15,365 bases of DNA, from the NCBI GenBank assembly GCA_026770585.1, contig MU647060.1, positions 190,317-205,681 on the forward strand, in the 5' to 3' direction. A program made the translations under genes and the position numbers. The stretch is from Baffinella frigidus (taxonomy: Eukaryota; Cryptophyceae; Cryptomonadales; Baffinellaceae). The notes beneath the pieces are model-generated. The model was given only the letters and a program-made list of their open reading frames with translations. It was not told the origin of the DNA and made no database searches. Of this stretch, positions 6,594-12,511 are shown piece by piece. Every line of letters begins with the position of its first letter. Position 1 is the first letter of the stretch.

Positions 6594-6794
6594 ATGCGCG
6601 TACGACAAGACAATTATGAGATCAAGAAGGGGGAGAGCGTTTTTGATTTGCCAAGCACTGCTTGTATGGTCAAAAATGGGGTTCCCATAGAAAAGCCTCG
6701 GGAGCGGCCCCTTGATGCAGACCAGGCGGTAGCCATCTGTCTACTCCATCTCGTGGGTAGGCAGTGGATAAAGTGGCAAACCCAACCGGGTTAG
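6594..6794 (+). CDS. Possible small hypothetical protein
   Basis: The frame encodes 66 residues from an ATG after GGGGGGAG: MRVRQDNYEIKKGESVFDL, then PSTACMVKNGVPIEKPRE, then RPLDADQAVAICLLHLVG and a short tail ending in TAG. Composition is protein-like and unlike the neighbouring repeats. Third positions are not strongly GC-rich, unlike the ankyrin gene. It could be a small gene or a terminal exon. The block GGGAGCGGCCCCTTGA inside it recurs at 5133 outside any such frame, which weakens the case. I do not recognise a family. Confidence 0.3.
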   Translation: MRVRQDNYEIKKGESVFDLPSTACMVKNGVPIEKPRERPLDADQAVAICLLHLVGRQWIKWQTQPG

Positions 6795-6826
6795 TTAACT
6801 CGGATTTCGTGGTACTAATTTGTCGA

Positions 6827-6928
6827 ATCCCTTAAGTGACCAACGGGCGAATAATCGCCCGTGGAAGCCCTAGGCAGGTCCTAGGGCCCTACGGTAGGGC
6901 GTATGAGCCTACTGGTCACTTAAGGGAT
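6827..6928. mobile_element. ATCCCTTAAG foldback, copy 1
   Basis: The element is 102 bases with perfect 16-base terminal inverted repeats ATCCCTTAAGTGACCA and TGGTCACTTAAGGGAT. Inside are a hairpin ACGGGCGAataaTCGCCCGT and the core CCCTAGG, GGTCCTAGGGCCCTACGGTA and GGGCG. A diverged copy in the opposite orientation lies at 7374-7488. No target-site duplication is clear. Confidence 0.75.
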
Positions 6929-7192
6929 AGGCGCCCCCCGTCCAAAAAAGGCAGGACATTCCATACGGGTGAAACCGTGTGTAGTAATTTTCAGTGAAAT
7001 GAACTCGAGGATTTGCCTGTAGAAGGACGGCTCAAAATTCGATGCCGCAAAGAAGTCGCAGGGCGCCCCTTCAATAATCCTTTTTCGGACTTTCACCACT
7101 CAAGGCTTGAAGTGGGACTATCTAAAAACAGGGATTCTTTTACAAGTGAAGAAAAAAAGAGACGTGTAGTAATTTTTACACAAGTTGGGGCG
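6929..7192. other. No confident gene; GTGTAGTAATTTT direct pair
   Basis: GTGTAGTAATTTT occurs at about 6979 and 7164 in the same orientation, and again at about 9318 as part of a foldback arm. The frame open from 7013 to 7222 lacks an ATG at its start and has no recognisable protein. Confidence 0.4.
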
Positions 7193-7236
7193 TTTGGTCA
7201 CGTATCTCACGATATACCTTGAGATACGTGACCAAA
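7193..7236. repeat. Perfect 17-bp hairpin
   Basis: TTTGGTCACGTATCTCA and its exact reverse complement flank a ten-base loop. GGTCACGTA also appears at the C-rich palindromes near 2163, 2792 and 14477, so it may be one end of a related element. Confidence 0.7.
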
Positions 7237-7373
7237 CCTGCCCGTGACTGGTACTAGATTTAACCAACCCCACATTTAAAATAGTGCCACTTCCAGCCTC
7301 GAGTGGCAGTCCCTTCTGCCACCACCCTTAACCTGTGCTCCTCCTTCAACCTGTGCTCTCCTTTCATTGAAGT
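7237..7373. other. No gene seen
   Basis: Contains a TGCCACT / AGTGGCA hairpin near 7286 and the duplicated phrase AACCTGTGCTC (7330 and 7348). Confidence 0.35.
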
Positions 7374-7488
7374 ATCCCTTAGGTGGAGAGTAGGCTCATA
7401 CGCCCTACGGTAGAGCCCTAGGACCTGCCTGGGACCACTTGGTCAATGTTTTGTGGGTCAAATTTGACCCCCTCGCCACTTAAGGGAT
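7374..7488. mobile_element. ATCCCTTAAG foldback, copy 2 (diverged)
   Basis: The ends are ATCCCTTAGGTGG and CCACTTAAGGGAT. The left half (GAGTAGGCTCATACGCCCTA, then cggtagagccctaggacctg) is the reverse complement of the right half of copy 1 at 6827-6928. The right half contains GGTCAAATTTGACC, absent from copy 1, so the two copies share one half and differ in the other. Confidence 0.65.
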
Positions 7489-7695
7489 AACTGTTTTAGG
7501 TCCACTTTGAATCGGGAATTCTGTATTTTCTCCTCATATGTATAAAATTCACTGACTGGCAATCGAGTGGCTCAAGGTGGTTCACTTAAGATAAAGGTTA
7601 ACTGTTCACTTAAGACAAAGGTGAACTTAGCATATTTTTACCCCCTCCACTCCCAGCTCTGCAAACGCCGCTGCCGAACTCTCCAATTTCCACTT
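7489..7695. other. No gene seen; small GTTCACTTAAGA repeats
   Basis: GTTCACTTAAGAYAAAGGT occurs twice (about 7580 and 7604), with an inverted GTGAAC following. CACTTAAG is also in the ATCCCTTAAG foldback ends, so these may be eroded ends of that family. Confidence 0.4.
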
Positions 7696-7861
7696 TCACA
7701 GGCCAACGTCCTGAAAATGGGGTAGTTAGGCCTACGGCATTGCCTAGGACCTCCTACCGTAGGCCGAGAGATCCTAGGACCAAAAAGTCTCGGCCTACGG
7801 TAGGAGGTCCTAGGCAATGCCGTATGCCTAACTACCCCCTTTTCAGGCCGTTACCCTATTA
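7696..7861. mobile_element. ATAGGSTAACG MITE, copy 1, TSD ACTT
   Basis: The element is 166 bases. Its ends are TCACAGGCCAACGTCCTGAA and, on the other strand, TAATAGGGTAACGGCCTGAA, followed by GGGGTAGTTAGGC. The arms run far inward: GGCCTACGG, CATTGCCTAGGACCTCCTAC and the reverse are nearly perfect. It is flanked by ACTT on both sides (7692-7695 and 7862-7865). There is no coding capacity. Confidence 0.8.
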
Positions 7862-8230
7862 ACTTGACCAGCAGCGCTTGCCAATCCCCTTCGGCCGCCG
7901 TGGCACCCGCGTCCTGCGCCGCCCCCAGCCGCTCACTGGCTTTGCGTGGCATCTCTCCTGCTCTCTGTGTCGCCCTCGCTTATCCTTGGAAGGTGACAGC
8001 GCCCCTTGACCCTTCGATCCTTCGTTCGCCGCGATTTTGGGCCGCAAATTAACAACTTCTTTTTAAATTTAGTACCGGATCAGGATTTAAAACAGATTTA
8101 GCGTGGTCTTGTCCGTGCACTTAATTTCGCAAAAGTTAATATTTTTTCCGTCAAAATCCGCGCCAATTCGCCGCTCGTCGAACCCGCGTCCGTGTTCCGA
8201 CGGAGCGCAAAGATGAGCATCCCGTTCTTC

Positions 8231-8395
8231 TCAATGATGAACAACGGACGGTTCCGAGATCCCTTCAGCAGTGGCTTCGGCAATGTCGGTGCCCCAGCCC
8301 AGAACCCCTCCGGGAGCACTCACAGCCCACCTGCACTCCCCTGGACCACAACAGCGATCAAGATGCCCGTTTCCGGACGGCACGATGCTCATCAT
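8231..8395 (-). CDS. Speculative 54-residue ORF
   Basis: A minus-strand ATG frame of 54 codons reading MMSIVPSGNGHLDRCCGPGE, then CRWAVSAPGG, VLGWGTDIAEATAEGI and SEPSVVHH before TGA. The composition is protein-like, but a plus-strand frame over the same bases is longer and just as plausible. It may be an exon on either strand or nothing. Confidence 0.12.
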   Translation of the reverse strand: MMSIVPSGNGHLDRCCGPGECRWAVSAPGGVLGWGTDIAEATAEGISEPSVVHH

Positions 8396-8643
8396 GAATC
8401 TGTCGCGGACATGCCGCTCGTGCCCTGCATCATTTCCCAGCCCCCCGGCTCGCTCTACCTGAACAGTAGCGCCAGCTCAGTTAAAGTCGATCCGCACCTA
8501 CACCTTGCAACATGTTACCCCTCCTGCTCTGGACCGTGTGCAACGGTGCACGCCTGACCTGCACCCGCGCTCGATCCAACAGGGCGGGAGGTCATCTCTC
8601 CCTTCCCCTGAAGAATCTGTCAGCTCGCTGGCTCGCTCTCGCC

Positions 8644-8680
8644 GACTCTAACAGATTCTTCCGAAAAATCTGTTAGAGTC
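8644..8680. repeat. Perfect 14-bp hairpin
   Basis: GACTCTAACAGATT and its exact reverse complement flank a nine-base loop. A related GAAGAATCTGTCAG lies upstream at about 8610. It looks like a minimal foldback. Confidence 0.6.
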
Positions 8681-8774
8681 TAGCTCGCTCGCCATCCATG
8701 GATCGCTCTTGCTCGCCCGCGCGGATGGCATGGCGCGCGCTCCCCGGCGAGTTGACGCATCCGTGCCATGACGT

Positions 8775-8945
8775 TAATAGGGTAACGTCCTGAAAACCGG
8801 GTAGTCGGGCCTGCGGTATTGCCTACGGTAGGCCGTAGGGCCCCTAGGACCTAATGTTTCATAGGACCCCCCCCCAGGCCCCCACGGCCTACCGTAGGCA
8901 GTGCCGTAGGCTTAACTACCCGGTTTTCAGTCCGTTAGCCTATGA
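8775..8945. mobile_element. ATAGGSTAACG MITE, copy 2, TSD ACGT
   Basis: The element is 171 bases with ends TAATAGGGTAACGTCCTGAA and, on the other strand, TCATAGGCTAACGGACTGAA. It is flanked by ACGT at 8771-8774 and 8946-8949. The interior reads GCGGTATTGCCTACGGTAGG, then CCGTAGGGCCCCTAGGACC, a short spacer with a C run, and the reverse. It is the same length as the copy at 14988 and nearly identical to it, so the two moved recently relative to the copy at 7696. Confidence 0.85.
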
Positions 8946-8981
8946 ACGTGCATGCGCGCATCCTTGCCAACATAATGCGAA

Positions 8982-9027
8982 AAGCTTACGTTAACGGACC
9001 CCTTAAGGGGTCGGTTAACGTGGGCTT
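8982..9027. repeat. Imperfect palindrome centred on CCTTAAGG
   Basis: ACGTTAACGGACCCC-TTAA-GGGGTCGGTTAACGT is a palindrome with one mismatched pair, extended by AAGCTT / GGGCTT. It is a small foldback next to copy 2 of the ATAGGSTAACG MITE. Confidence 0.6.
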
Positions 9028-9146
9028 GCCAGCTCTAAAACGATTTTAAAAGCGATTCCAGGACTTTTAAAGCCCAAGAATGTTTCCATTATAAATTTTG
9101 TACCAAAGTTACTACTCCGTTAACGAAAGCGTTTTGCATGAAACAG
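9028..9146. other. No gene seen; AT-richer stretch
   Basis: AT-richer sequence leading to GCATGAAACAG, the possible 3' splice site before the exon at 9147. It would be intronic if that exon is real. Confidence 0.35.
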
Positions 9147-9236
9147 GGGGGGCGGATCGGCAAGAAGCGGGCGCTGGACGAGTACGGCCCCGATCTCACG
9201 GAGGAGGATCTCAAGCGGTCCAACCCCAACCTTATC
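9147..9236 (+). CDS. Exon-like piece, GGRIGKKR...SNPNLI, copy 1
   Basis: After ATGAAACAG the frame reads GGRIGKKRALDEYGPDLTEE followed by DLKRSNPNLI. It is 30 codons with G or C in nearly every third position, much more biased than the AT-rich flanks. The charged composition with DEYGPDLTEEDLKRSNP suggests a soluble helical segment; I do not recognise the family. An ATG nine bases upstream is in frame, so this may also be the start of a protein. The last 14 residues are repeated at 9379-9420. Downstream the frame runs into a foldback and loses coding character. Confidence 0.4.
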
Positions 9237-9375
9237 CGGGGAGACCTATTTTTCTTTCATGTGATGGCACCGAATATTACTACACACTTCGTTCTTATTA
9301 GTAATAGTAAAGCATTTGTGTAGTAATTTTGATTGCCGTCGAATGAAAGAAAGATAAGTTTCCCCGGACAAGGTT
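9228..9375. mobile_element. Foldback with about 55-bp arms inside exon-derived sequence
   Basis: The left arm (AACCTTATCCGGGGAGACCT, then ttctttcat, ggcaccgaatattactacaca) pairs with the right arm (tgtgtagtaattttgattgcc, split here as gtgtagtaatttt, gaaagaaagataag and CCCCGGACAAGGTT) with several mismatches. The outer nine bases of the left arm are the last codons of the exon-like piece. The element lies between the two copies of the LTEEDLKRSNPNLI sequence. Confidence 0.65.
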
Positions 9376-9378
9376 AGG

Positions 9379-9420
9379 CTCACGGAGGCGGATCTCAAGC
9401 GGTCCAACCCCAACCTTATC
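9379..9420 (+). pseudogene. Partial second copy of LTEEDLKRSNPNLI exon
   Basis: The piece encodes LTEADLKRSNPNLI, identical to 9195-9236 except GAG to GCG (Glu to Ala). Upstream similarity stops at CTCACGG, so it is a 5'-truncated copy. It is followed by a different foldback starting TTATCTCACA. Confidence 0.5.
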
Positions 9421-9585
9421 TCACACACTCACACAATCTATTTATTAATTGGTTTTAGAGAGTCGATTCTCCCACAAAATCGTTAACTTGATATTTTAAT
9501 TAGCAGTAGTAAGCATTAAGTTGACGATTTTGTGGATGAGTTGACTTTCTCAGACCTGTTAATAAATACATTCTGTGAGATAAAA
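9416..9585. mobile_element. TTATCTCACA foldback
   Basis: The outer arms are TTATCTCACA ... AATCTATTTATTAAT and, on the other strand, TTATCTCACAGAATGTATTT followed by ATTAAC. The inner arms are CCACAAAATCGTTAACTT and, on the other strand, CCACAAAATCGTCAACTT. It is about 170 bases, AT-rich, with no coding capacity. The left end overlaps the last codons of the exon copy; the right end abuts the telomere-like array. Confidence 0.65.
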
Positions 9586-10046
9586 CCCTACGCCCTAATC
9601 GCCAAACCCTATTGTTGTTAACCTACTCCCTAAACCCTAAACCGCAAGCCCTAAACCCTGAACCCTAAACCCCAAACCTTCAATCCAAACCCTAAACTCT
9701 AAACCCTAAACCCCACACCCTTAATCCTACACCCTAAACCCTGAACCCTGAACCCTGAACCCTGAACCCTGAACCCTGAACCCTGAACCCTGAACCCCAC
9801 GCCCTTAATCCTACACCCTCAACCCTGAACGCTGAACGCTGAACGCTGAAGCCTGAAGCCTGAAGCCTGAACGCTGAAGCCTGAAGCCTGAAGCCTGAAG
9901 CCTGAAGCCTGAAGCCTGAAGCCTGAAGCCTGAACCCTGAACCCCACGCCCTTAATCCTACACCCTTAACCCTGAACCCTGAACCCTGAACCCTGAAGCC
10001 TGAACGCTGAACGCTGAAGCCTGAAGCCTGAAGCCTGAAGCCTGAA
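9583..10046. repeat. Long telomere-like array (CCCTAAA, CCCTGAA, GCCTGAA)
   Basis: About 460 bases of seven-base units. It begins with mixed CCCTAAA and degenerate units, passes into blocks of CCCTGAA, then GCCTGAA with interspersed ACGCTGA, and repeats the phrase CCCACGCCCTTAATCCTACA three times, which suggests a higher-order unit of about 170-190 bases. The C-rich strand is plus, opposite to the arrays at 1243 and 12362. As an internal array it could be a former chromosome end, a telomerase-healed break or a satellite seeded by telomere sequence. Confidence 0.9.
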
Positions 10047-10072
10047 TTGTTGGCAGGTGCCGGACGACGTAC

Positions 10073-10108
10073 ATGCAGAGCAGCAACGCGACTCTCTACG
10101 ATCGCCAG
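10073..10108 (+). pseudogene. E1-like first-exon fragment, copy 1
   Basis: The piece reads MQSSNATLYDRQ and ends at CAG|GTGCGT, a good 5' splice site. The motif x-YDRQ-[IVL]-R is the N-terminal signature of E1-like activating enzymes of the ThiF fold, such as SUMO-activating subunit 1 (AYDRQIRLWG-type) and the NEDD8 E1 subunit. In those proteins it lies close to the N-terminus, as here directly after a Met. Read without splicing, the frame stops soon after (RGTLP then TAG), so the rest of the domain must come from another exon or be missing. Only 12-14 residues support the match. Confidence 0.35.
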
Positions 10109-10166
10109 GTGCGTGGGACTCTACCATAGGGTCTGAAGGTTGGATAGGAGAAGTTAGTCATGGCAT

Positions 10167-10278
10167 AGTAAATTTAATTGGGCCTCCTGATAGTAAATGT
10201 AATTGGCCCTCCGCCCACGTAGTAAATTTAATTGGCCCTCCGCCCACGTAGTAAATTTGATTGGCCCTCCGCCCACGG
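10167..10278 (+). repeat. 29-bp tandem repeat, three units plus a partial
   Basis: Units at 10192, 10221 and 10250 read AGTAAATTTAATTGGCCCTC followed by CGCCCACGT. A 25-base variant precedes them at 10167 with GGGCCTCCTGAT. The same start, AGTAAATTTA-TTGGGCCTCC, occurs at 10621 and 11618 as a single unit, so the expansion happened only here. Confidence 0.85.
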
Positions 10279-10319
10279 GGCGGTCTGAGCGAATTGTGGG
10301 TAGGTGCCGGACGACGTAC

Positions 10320-10355
10320 ATGCAGAGCAGCCACGCGACCCTCTACGATCGCCAG
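10320..10355 (+). pseudogene. E1-like first-exon fragment, copy 2
   Basis: The piece reads MQSSHATLYDRQ. Relative to copy 1 it has AAC to CAC (Asn to His) and ACT to ACC (synonymous). It sits in a duplicated block starting near 10268 (CCGCCCACGGGGCGGTCTGA) that recurs at 10467 with copy 3. Downstream of CAG|GTGCG it diverges completely from copy 1. Confidence 0.35.
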
Positions 10356-10519
10356 GTGCGGCAACGCCCAAAGTCATCAGATAGTTGACTAGAAATGTCT
10401 CTGGATCGACGGTTGGTCCTCGATAGTTCTCAGGAGGCGCGGAGGGAACCTCCCGCCCGGAACCCAGCCCGCCCACGGGGCGGTCTGAGCGAATTGTGGG
10501 TAGGTGCCTGACGACGTAC
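10356..10519. other. No gene seen; between duplicated blocks
   Basis: Unique sequence (about 10370-10465) separates two copies of the block containing the E1-like piece. The minus-strand frame through it is made of the duplicated block read in the reverse direction. Confidence 0.35.
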
Positions 10520-10555
10520 ATGCAGAGCAGCCACGCGACCCTCTACGATCGCCAG
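10520..10555 (+). pseudogene. E1-like first-exon fragment, copy 3
   Basis: This copy has the same residues as copy 2 (MQSSHATLYDRQ) and the same upstream block (GCGGTCTGAGCGAATTGTGG), but the downstream sequence of copy 1 (GTGCGTGGG, ACTCTACCATAGGGTCTGAA). It is therefore a mosaic of copies 1 and 2, as expected from recombination or unequal exchange. Confidence 0.35.
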
Positions 10556-10562
10556 GTGCGTG

Positions 10563-10801
10563 GGACGTGGGACTCTACCATAGGGTCTGAAGGTTGGATA
10601 GGAGAAGTTAGTCATGGCATAGTAAATTTATTTGGGCCTCCTGGTTAAATGAAAACGCCAATTAGGGAACTGATTCAGGTTTCTTCCGAGATGAGATTCT
10701 TGGTGGCTGAGCCACCAAGAATCGGTTAGGATATCCGTAGGACTCTACCATAGGGTCTTGTGGATTATTTGGGTATGGGTAATTCACGGAACCCCGTCGT
10801 A
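10563..10801 (+). repeat. Long direct repeat, copy 1 (with 13-bp hairpin)
   Basis: About 210 bases starting at GAAGGTTGGATAGGAGAAGT recur at 11588-11799 with about 90% similarity by eye. The block contains TGAAAACGCCAATTAGGGAA, whose reverse complement appears alone at 13521-13543, and a perfect hairpin ATTCTTGGTGGCT-g-AGCCACCAAGAAT at 10691-10717. Copy 1 is interrupted at its 3' end by the element at 10802. Confidence 0.85.
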
Positions 10802-10998
10802 GAGCGTTTGCGGTAATTGTTGTCCGTTTTGGACGTGCGGTTTTCCGGTTTTCCGGTTTTCATTTGCCCCCCCCCCCCGATTCCTTTGTACCAGAGAAGT
10901 GTCCATTTAAAACATTCAACGACCTTTACAACATTTTAAAAAACCGTAAAACCGGGAAACCGTACGTCCAAAACGGACAACAATTACCGCAAACGCTC
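10802..10998. mobile_element. GAGCGTTTGCGG MITE with TA duplication
   Basis: The element is 197 bases with arms of about 50 bases: GAGCGTTTGCGGTAATTGTT, then GTCCGTTTTGGACG. TA flanks it at 10800-10801 and 10999-11000. The matching site without the element is in the second copy of the direct repeat: ccgccgTAgtccgcag at 11793-11807, against ccgtcgTA-[element]-TAgtccgcag here. TA duplication is typical of the Tc1/mariner superfamily and of many MITEs. The interior is C-rich and then AT-rich, with no coding capacity. Confidence 0.8.
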
Positions 10999-11006
10999 TA
11001 GTCCGC

Positions 11007-11033
11007 AGCAACGCGACCCTCTACGATCGGGAG
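11007..11033 (+). pseudogene. E1-like first-exon fragment, copy 4 (truncated)
   Basis: The piece reads SNATLYDRE and ends at GAG|GTGCGC. Against copy 1 it has CGC to CGG (synonymous Arg), ACT to ACC (synonymous) and CAG to GAG (Gln to Glu). The ATGCAG start is missing; the sequence begins in GTCCGCAG. It abuts the foldback at 11043. Confidence 0.35.
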
Positions 11034-11042
11034 GTGCGCCAC

Positions 11043-11180
11043 CCACACAGTGGGCTACAGACCTTTCATCAAAAGTCAACTTACCCTGTTGGCAGTTCAC
11101 TTTAAGTATTTTCTGATGCAAATTTGGTCACGTTACCACTAAATCTAGGGGTCCCGAAACCCTCGTAGCCCACCGTGTGG
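11043..11180. mobile_element. CCACACAGTGGGC foldback, copy A, TSD CCAC
   Basis: The element is 138 bases with terminal inverted repeats CCACACAGTGGGCTAC and GTAGCCCACCGTGTGG. CCAC flanks both sides (11039-11042 and 11181-11184), though the ends themselves start with CCAC so the boundary is slightly ambiguous. A second copy at 14394-14532 shares ACCTTTCATCAAAAGTCAAC, ttggtgcaatgtggtcacgt-like and CGAAACCCTCG blocks. Both copies begin about ten bases after a conserved GAG|GTG exon end. Confidence 0.65.
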
Positions 11181-11184
11181 CCAC

Positions 11185-11359
11185 TAGCCCTCGGGGGTAG
11201 ACCAAATCGATTGATTTCGAACTGTCCCCAAAAGTGTATTGTGTACCAATATTAGGACTTAAGTTAACACAGCCAGGCGAATTCGCCTGGCTGGCAAGGC
11301 AAATCGAAACTGTTCCAGGGCACGATTTGAGCCACCTTCCAGGGCTGGTGGAAACAGCG
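11185..11359. repeat. CAGCCAGGCGAATTCGCCTGGCTG palindrome (24 bp) and half palindrome element
   Basis: A perfect 24-base palindrome centred on GAATTC lies at 11270-11293. It is followed by sequence matching the right half of the palindrome at 4032-4141: AAATCGAA, TTCCAGGGCA, GATTTGAGCCACCTT and GCTGGTGG. No gene is supported. Confidence 0.65.
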
Positions 11360-11365
11360 GTCCTT

Positions 11366-11455
11366 GAGGTCCTTCAGGTTTATCTGCAGAAAAAGCATTG
11401 TTTGTTTTCGGGTCGCATTTCGCTCCCCAGTGCAGAGGCTTGTGACGAGCGGACA
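11366..11455 (-). repeat. KPKGP dispersed repeat, minus-strand copy
   Basis: On the minus strand it shows CTCTGCACTGGGGAGCGAAA, TGCGACCCGAAAACAAACAA, TGCTTTTTCTGCAG and CCTGAAGGACCTCAAGG, but lacks the middle TACGGAAGGGCGTGTCG module. It is an internally deleted or diverged copy. Confidence 0.6.
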
Positions 11456-11471
11456 AAGGGCTGCGAAATCC

Positions 11472-11520
11472 GTGGTCGACCACTTTTGTGGTCGACCACT
11501 TCCGAAAGTGGTCGACCACT
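11472..11520. repeat. Three GTGGTCGACCAC palindromes
   Basis: The 12-base palindrome GTGGTCGACCAC occurs three times within 50 bases, spaced by tttt and tccgaaa. The cluster can form several alternative hairpins and could be a small foldback or a binding-site array. Confidence 0.7.
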
Positions 11521-11587
11521 GGGGATCCCGTGTAGGATGACCCCAAGTTCATCTCGAAAGATAACTGAATCAGTTCCTTTTCAATAG

Positions 11588-11799
11588 GAGGTTGGATAGG
11601 AGAAGTTAGTTATGGCATAGCAAATTTAATTGGGCCTCCTGATTAAATGAAAACGCCAATTAGGGAACTGATTCAGTTATCTTCTGAGATGAGATTCTTG
11701 GTGGCTGAGCCACCAAGAATCGGTTAGGATATCCGTAGGACTCTACCATAGGGTCTTGTGGATTATTTGCTTATGGGTAATTCATGAAATCCCGCCGTA
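11588..11799 (+). repeat. Long direct repeat, copy 2 (uninterrupted)
   Basis: This is the second copy of the block at 10595-10801, with the same AGATTCTTGGTGGCTGAGCC hairpin (about 11692-11722) and GACTCTACCATAGGGTCTTG. It runs through the TA that is the insertion site of the MITE at 10802, giving the pre-insertion sequence. Confidence 0.85.
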
Positions 11800-11850
11800 G
11801 TCCGCAGTGTGGCTAATACCGGTATTAGCCACACTGCGGACTACGACGGG
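11792..11850. repeat. Nearly perfect 59-bp palindrome
   Basis: The central 50 bases (arms CGTAGTCCGCAGTGTGGCTA plus ATACC) are a perfect palindrome without a loop; one mismatch occurs in the outer CCCGCCG / CGACGGG. Related pieces (CGCACAGCGGACTTCGACGG) lie at about 14041-14060. Loopless palindromes are unstable in bacterial cloning hosts, so a correct read here matters. Confidence 0.8.
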
Positions 11851-12019
11851 TATTTAAATTAAATAATTAAATAGCTGTTAAATTCAAGTGCTCAGGGACT
11901 GGACATTACGGCTAGATTTTTTCAAATTCTGGTATTTTCCACCCAATTTCTACAAAACCTAGCCCAGATGTCCACTTCAGAGTATTCAATTTAGATAGCT
12001 GGCGGGATGAGATCGTTGA
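11851..12019. other. No gene seen; AT-rich stretch
   Basis: AT-rich sequence beginning TATTTAAATTAAATAATTAA. No open frame of note and no recognisable element. Confidence 0.4.
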
Positions 12020-12205
12020 CGAGTCGGAAACCTCATCCGGGAACATGTTTAATTTACAAGAAAATGGACTATCAAACCGGATTCTGCCCTAATTAAAATT
12101 TACCTTGGGCCCTAATTAATCTTCTGCCCACTCCTATGAACACATAGGGATCTATTTTCTTTTTCTTTTAAATTTAACATGTCCCCGGATGAAACCCTCG
12201 GCATC
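12020..12205. mobile_element. AT-rich foldback, about 180 bp
   Basis: The left arm GAAACCTCATCCGGGAACAT followed by GTTTAATTTA pairs with the right arm TAAATTTAACATGTCCCCGG followed by ATGAAACC, with a few mismatches. Interior AT-rich with CCTAATTAA repeats. No coding capacity or clear target duplication. Confidence 0.55.
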
Positions 12206-12361
12206 TCCTAGCCACTGAGTGGACTGAGAAGGTTTCGACTTCGCTACATTTAGCGTATACCGTGACCACATTTGCACCAGATAAGGCCTTGAAGTCGGGA
12301 AAATTGACTTTTGATAAAAGGTCTGCAGACCAAGGGGAAGGTGCGCCGCCCCTCCACCAAC
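12206..12361. other. No gene seen
   Basis: Unique sequence. The phrase CGGCATCTCCTAGC at about 12199 recurs at 12882, suggesting a further diverged repeat. No reading frame is convincing. Confidence 0.35.
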
Positions 12362-12511
12362 TCCTAGGGTCTAGGGTCTAGGGTCAGGGTCTAGGGTCAG
12401 GGTCTAGGGTCTAGGGTCTAGGGTCTAGGGTCAGGGTCTAGGGTCTAGGGTCTAGGGTCTAGGGTCTAGGGTCTAGGGTCTAGGGTCTAGGGTCTAGGGT
12501 CTAGGGTGTAG
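12362..12511 (+). repeat. TCTAGGG 7-mer array
   Basis: About 20 units, mostly TCTAGGG with occasional shortened TCAGGG. TCTAGGG is a one-base variant of TTTAGGG. The G-rich strand is plus. The few shortened units break the phase and exclude any coding reading. Confidence 0.9.

Larger units (their letters stand above)
7862..8774. other. GC-rich unique region, coding status unclear
   Basis: Over 900 bases without foldback elements. Open frames exist on both strands and compete: a plus-strand frame 8192-8557 (121 residues, starting MFRRSAKMSIPFFSMMNNGR) and a minus-strand ATG frame at 8231-8395 (54 residues, MMSIVPSGNGHLDRCCGPGE, then VLGWGTDIAEATAEGI). Neither matches a family I know, and GC-rich DNA keeps both strands open by chance. 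The stretch 8000-8180 is AT-richer and non-coding in appearance. A perfect 14-bp hairpin lies at 8644-8680. Confidence 0.4.

Noticed and set aside
6827-6928. Target-site duplication for the ATCCCTTAAG foldback
   Set aside because: The flanks (tgtcga and aggcgc) share no convincing direct repeat, and neither do those of the copy at 7374-7488.
7013-7222. Plus-strand frame of 69 codons
   Set aside because: It starts at a non-ATG codon, ends in a perfect hairpin, and has no family resemblance or codon bias.
10228-10615. Minus-strand frames with repeated RGSRGCSACTSSGTYPQ-type peptide
   Set aside because: They are the antisense of the duplicated block that carries the E1-like piece on the plus strand; the plus-strand reading has a start, a known motif and a splice donor.
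11234-11587. Plus-strand frame of 117 codons
   Set aside because: It is built from a palindrome, a minus-strand KPKGP copy and the GTGGTCGACCAC cluster.
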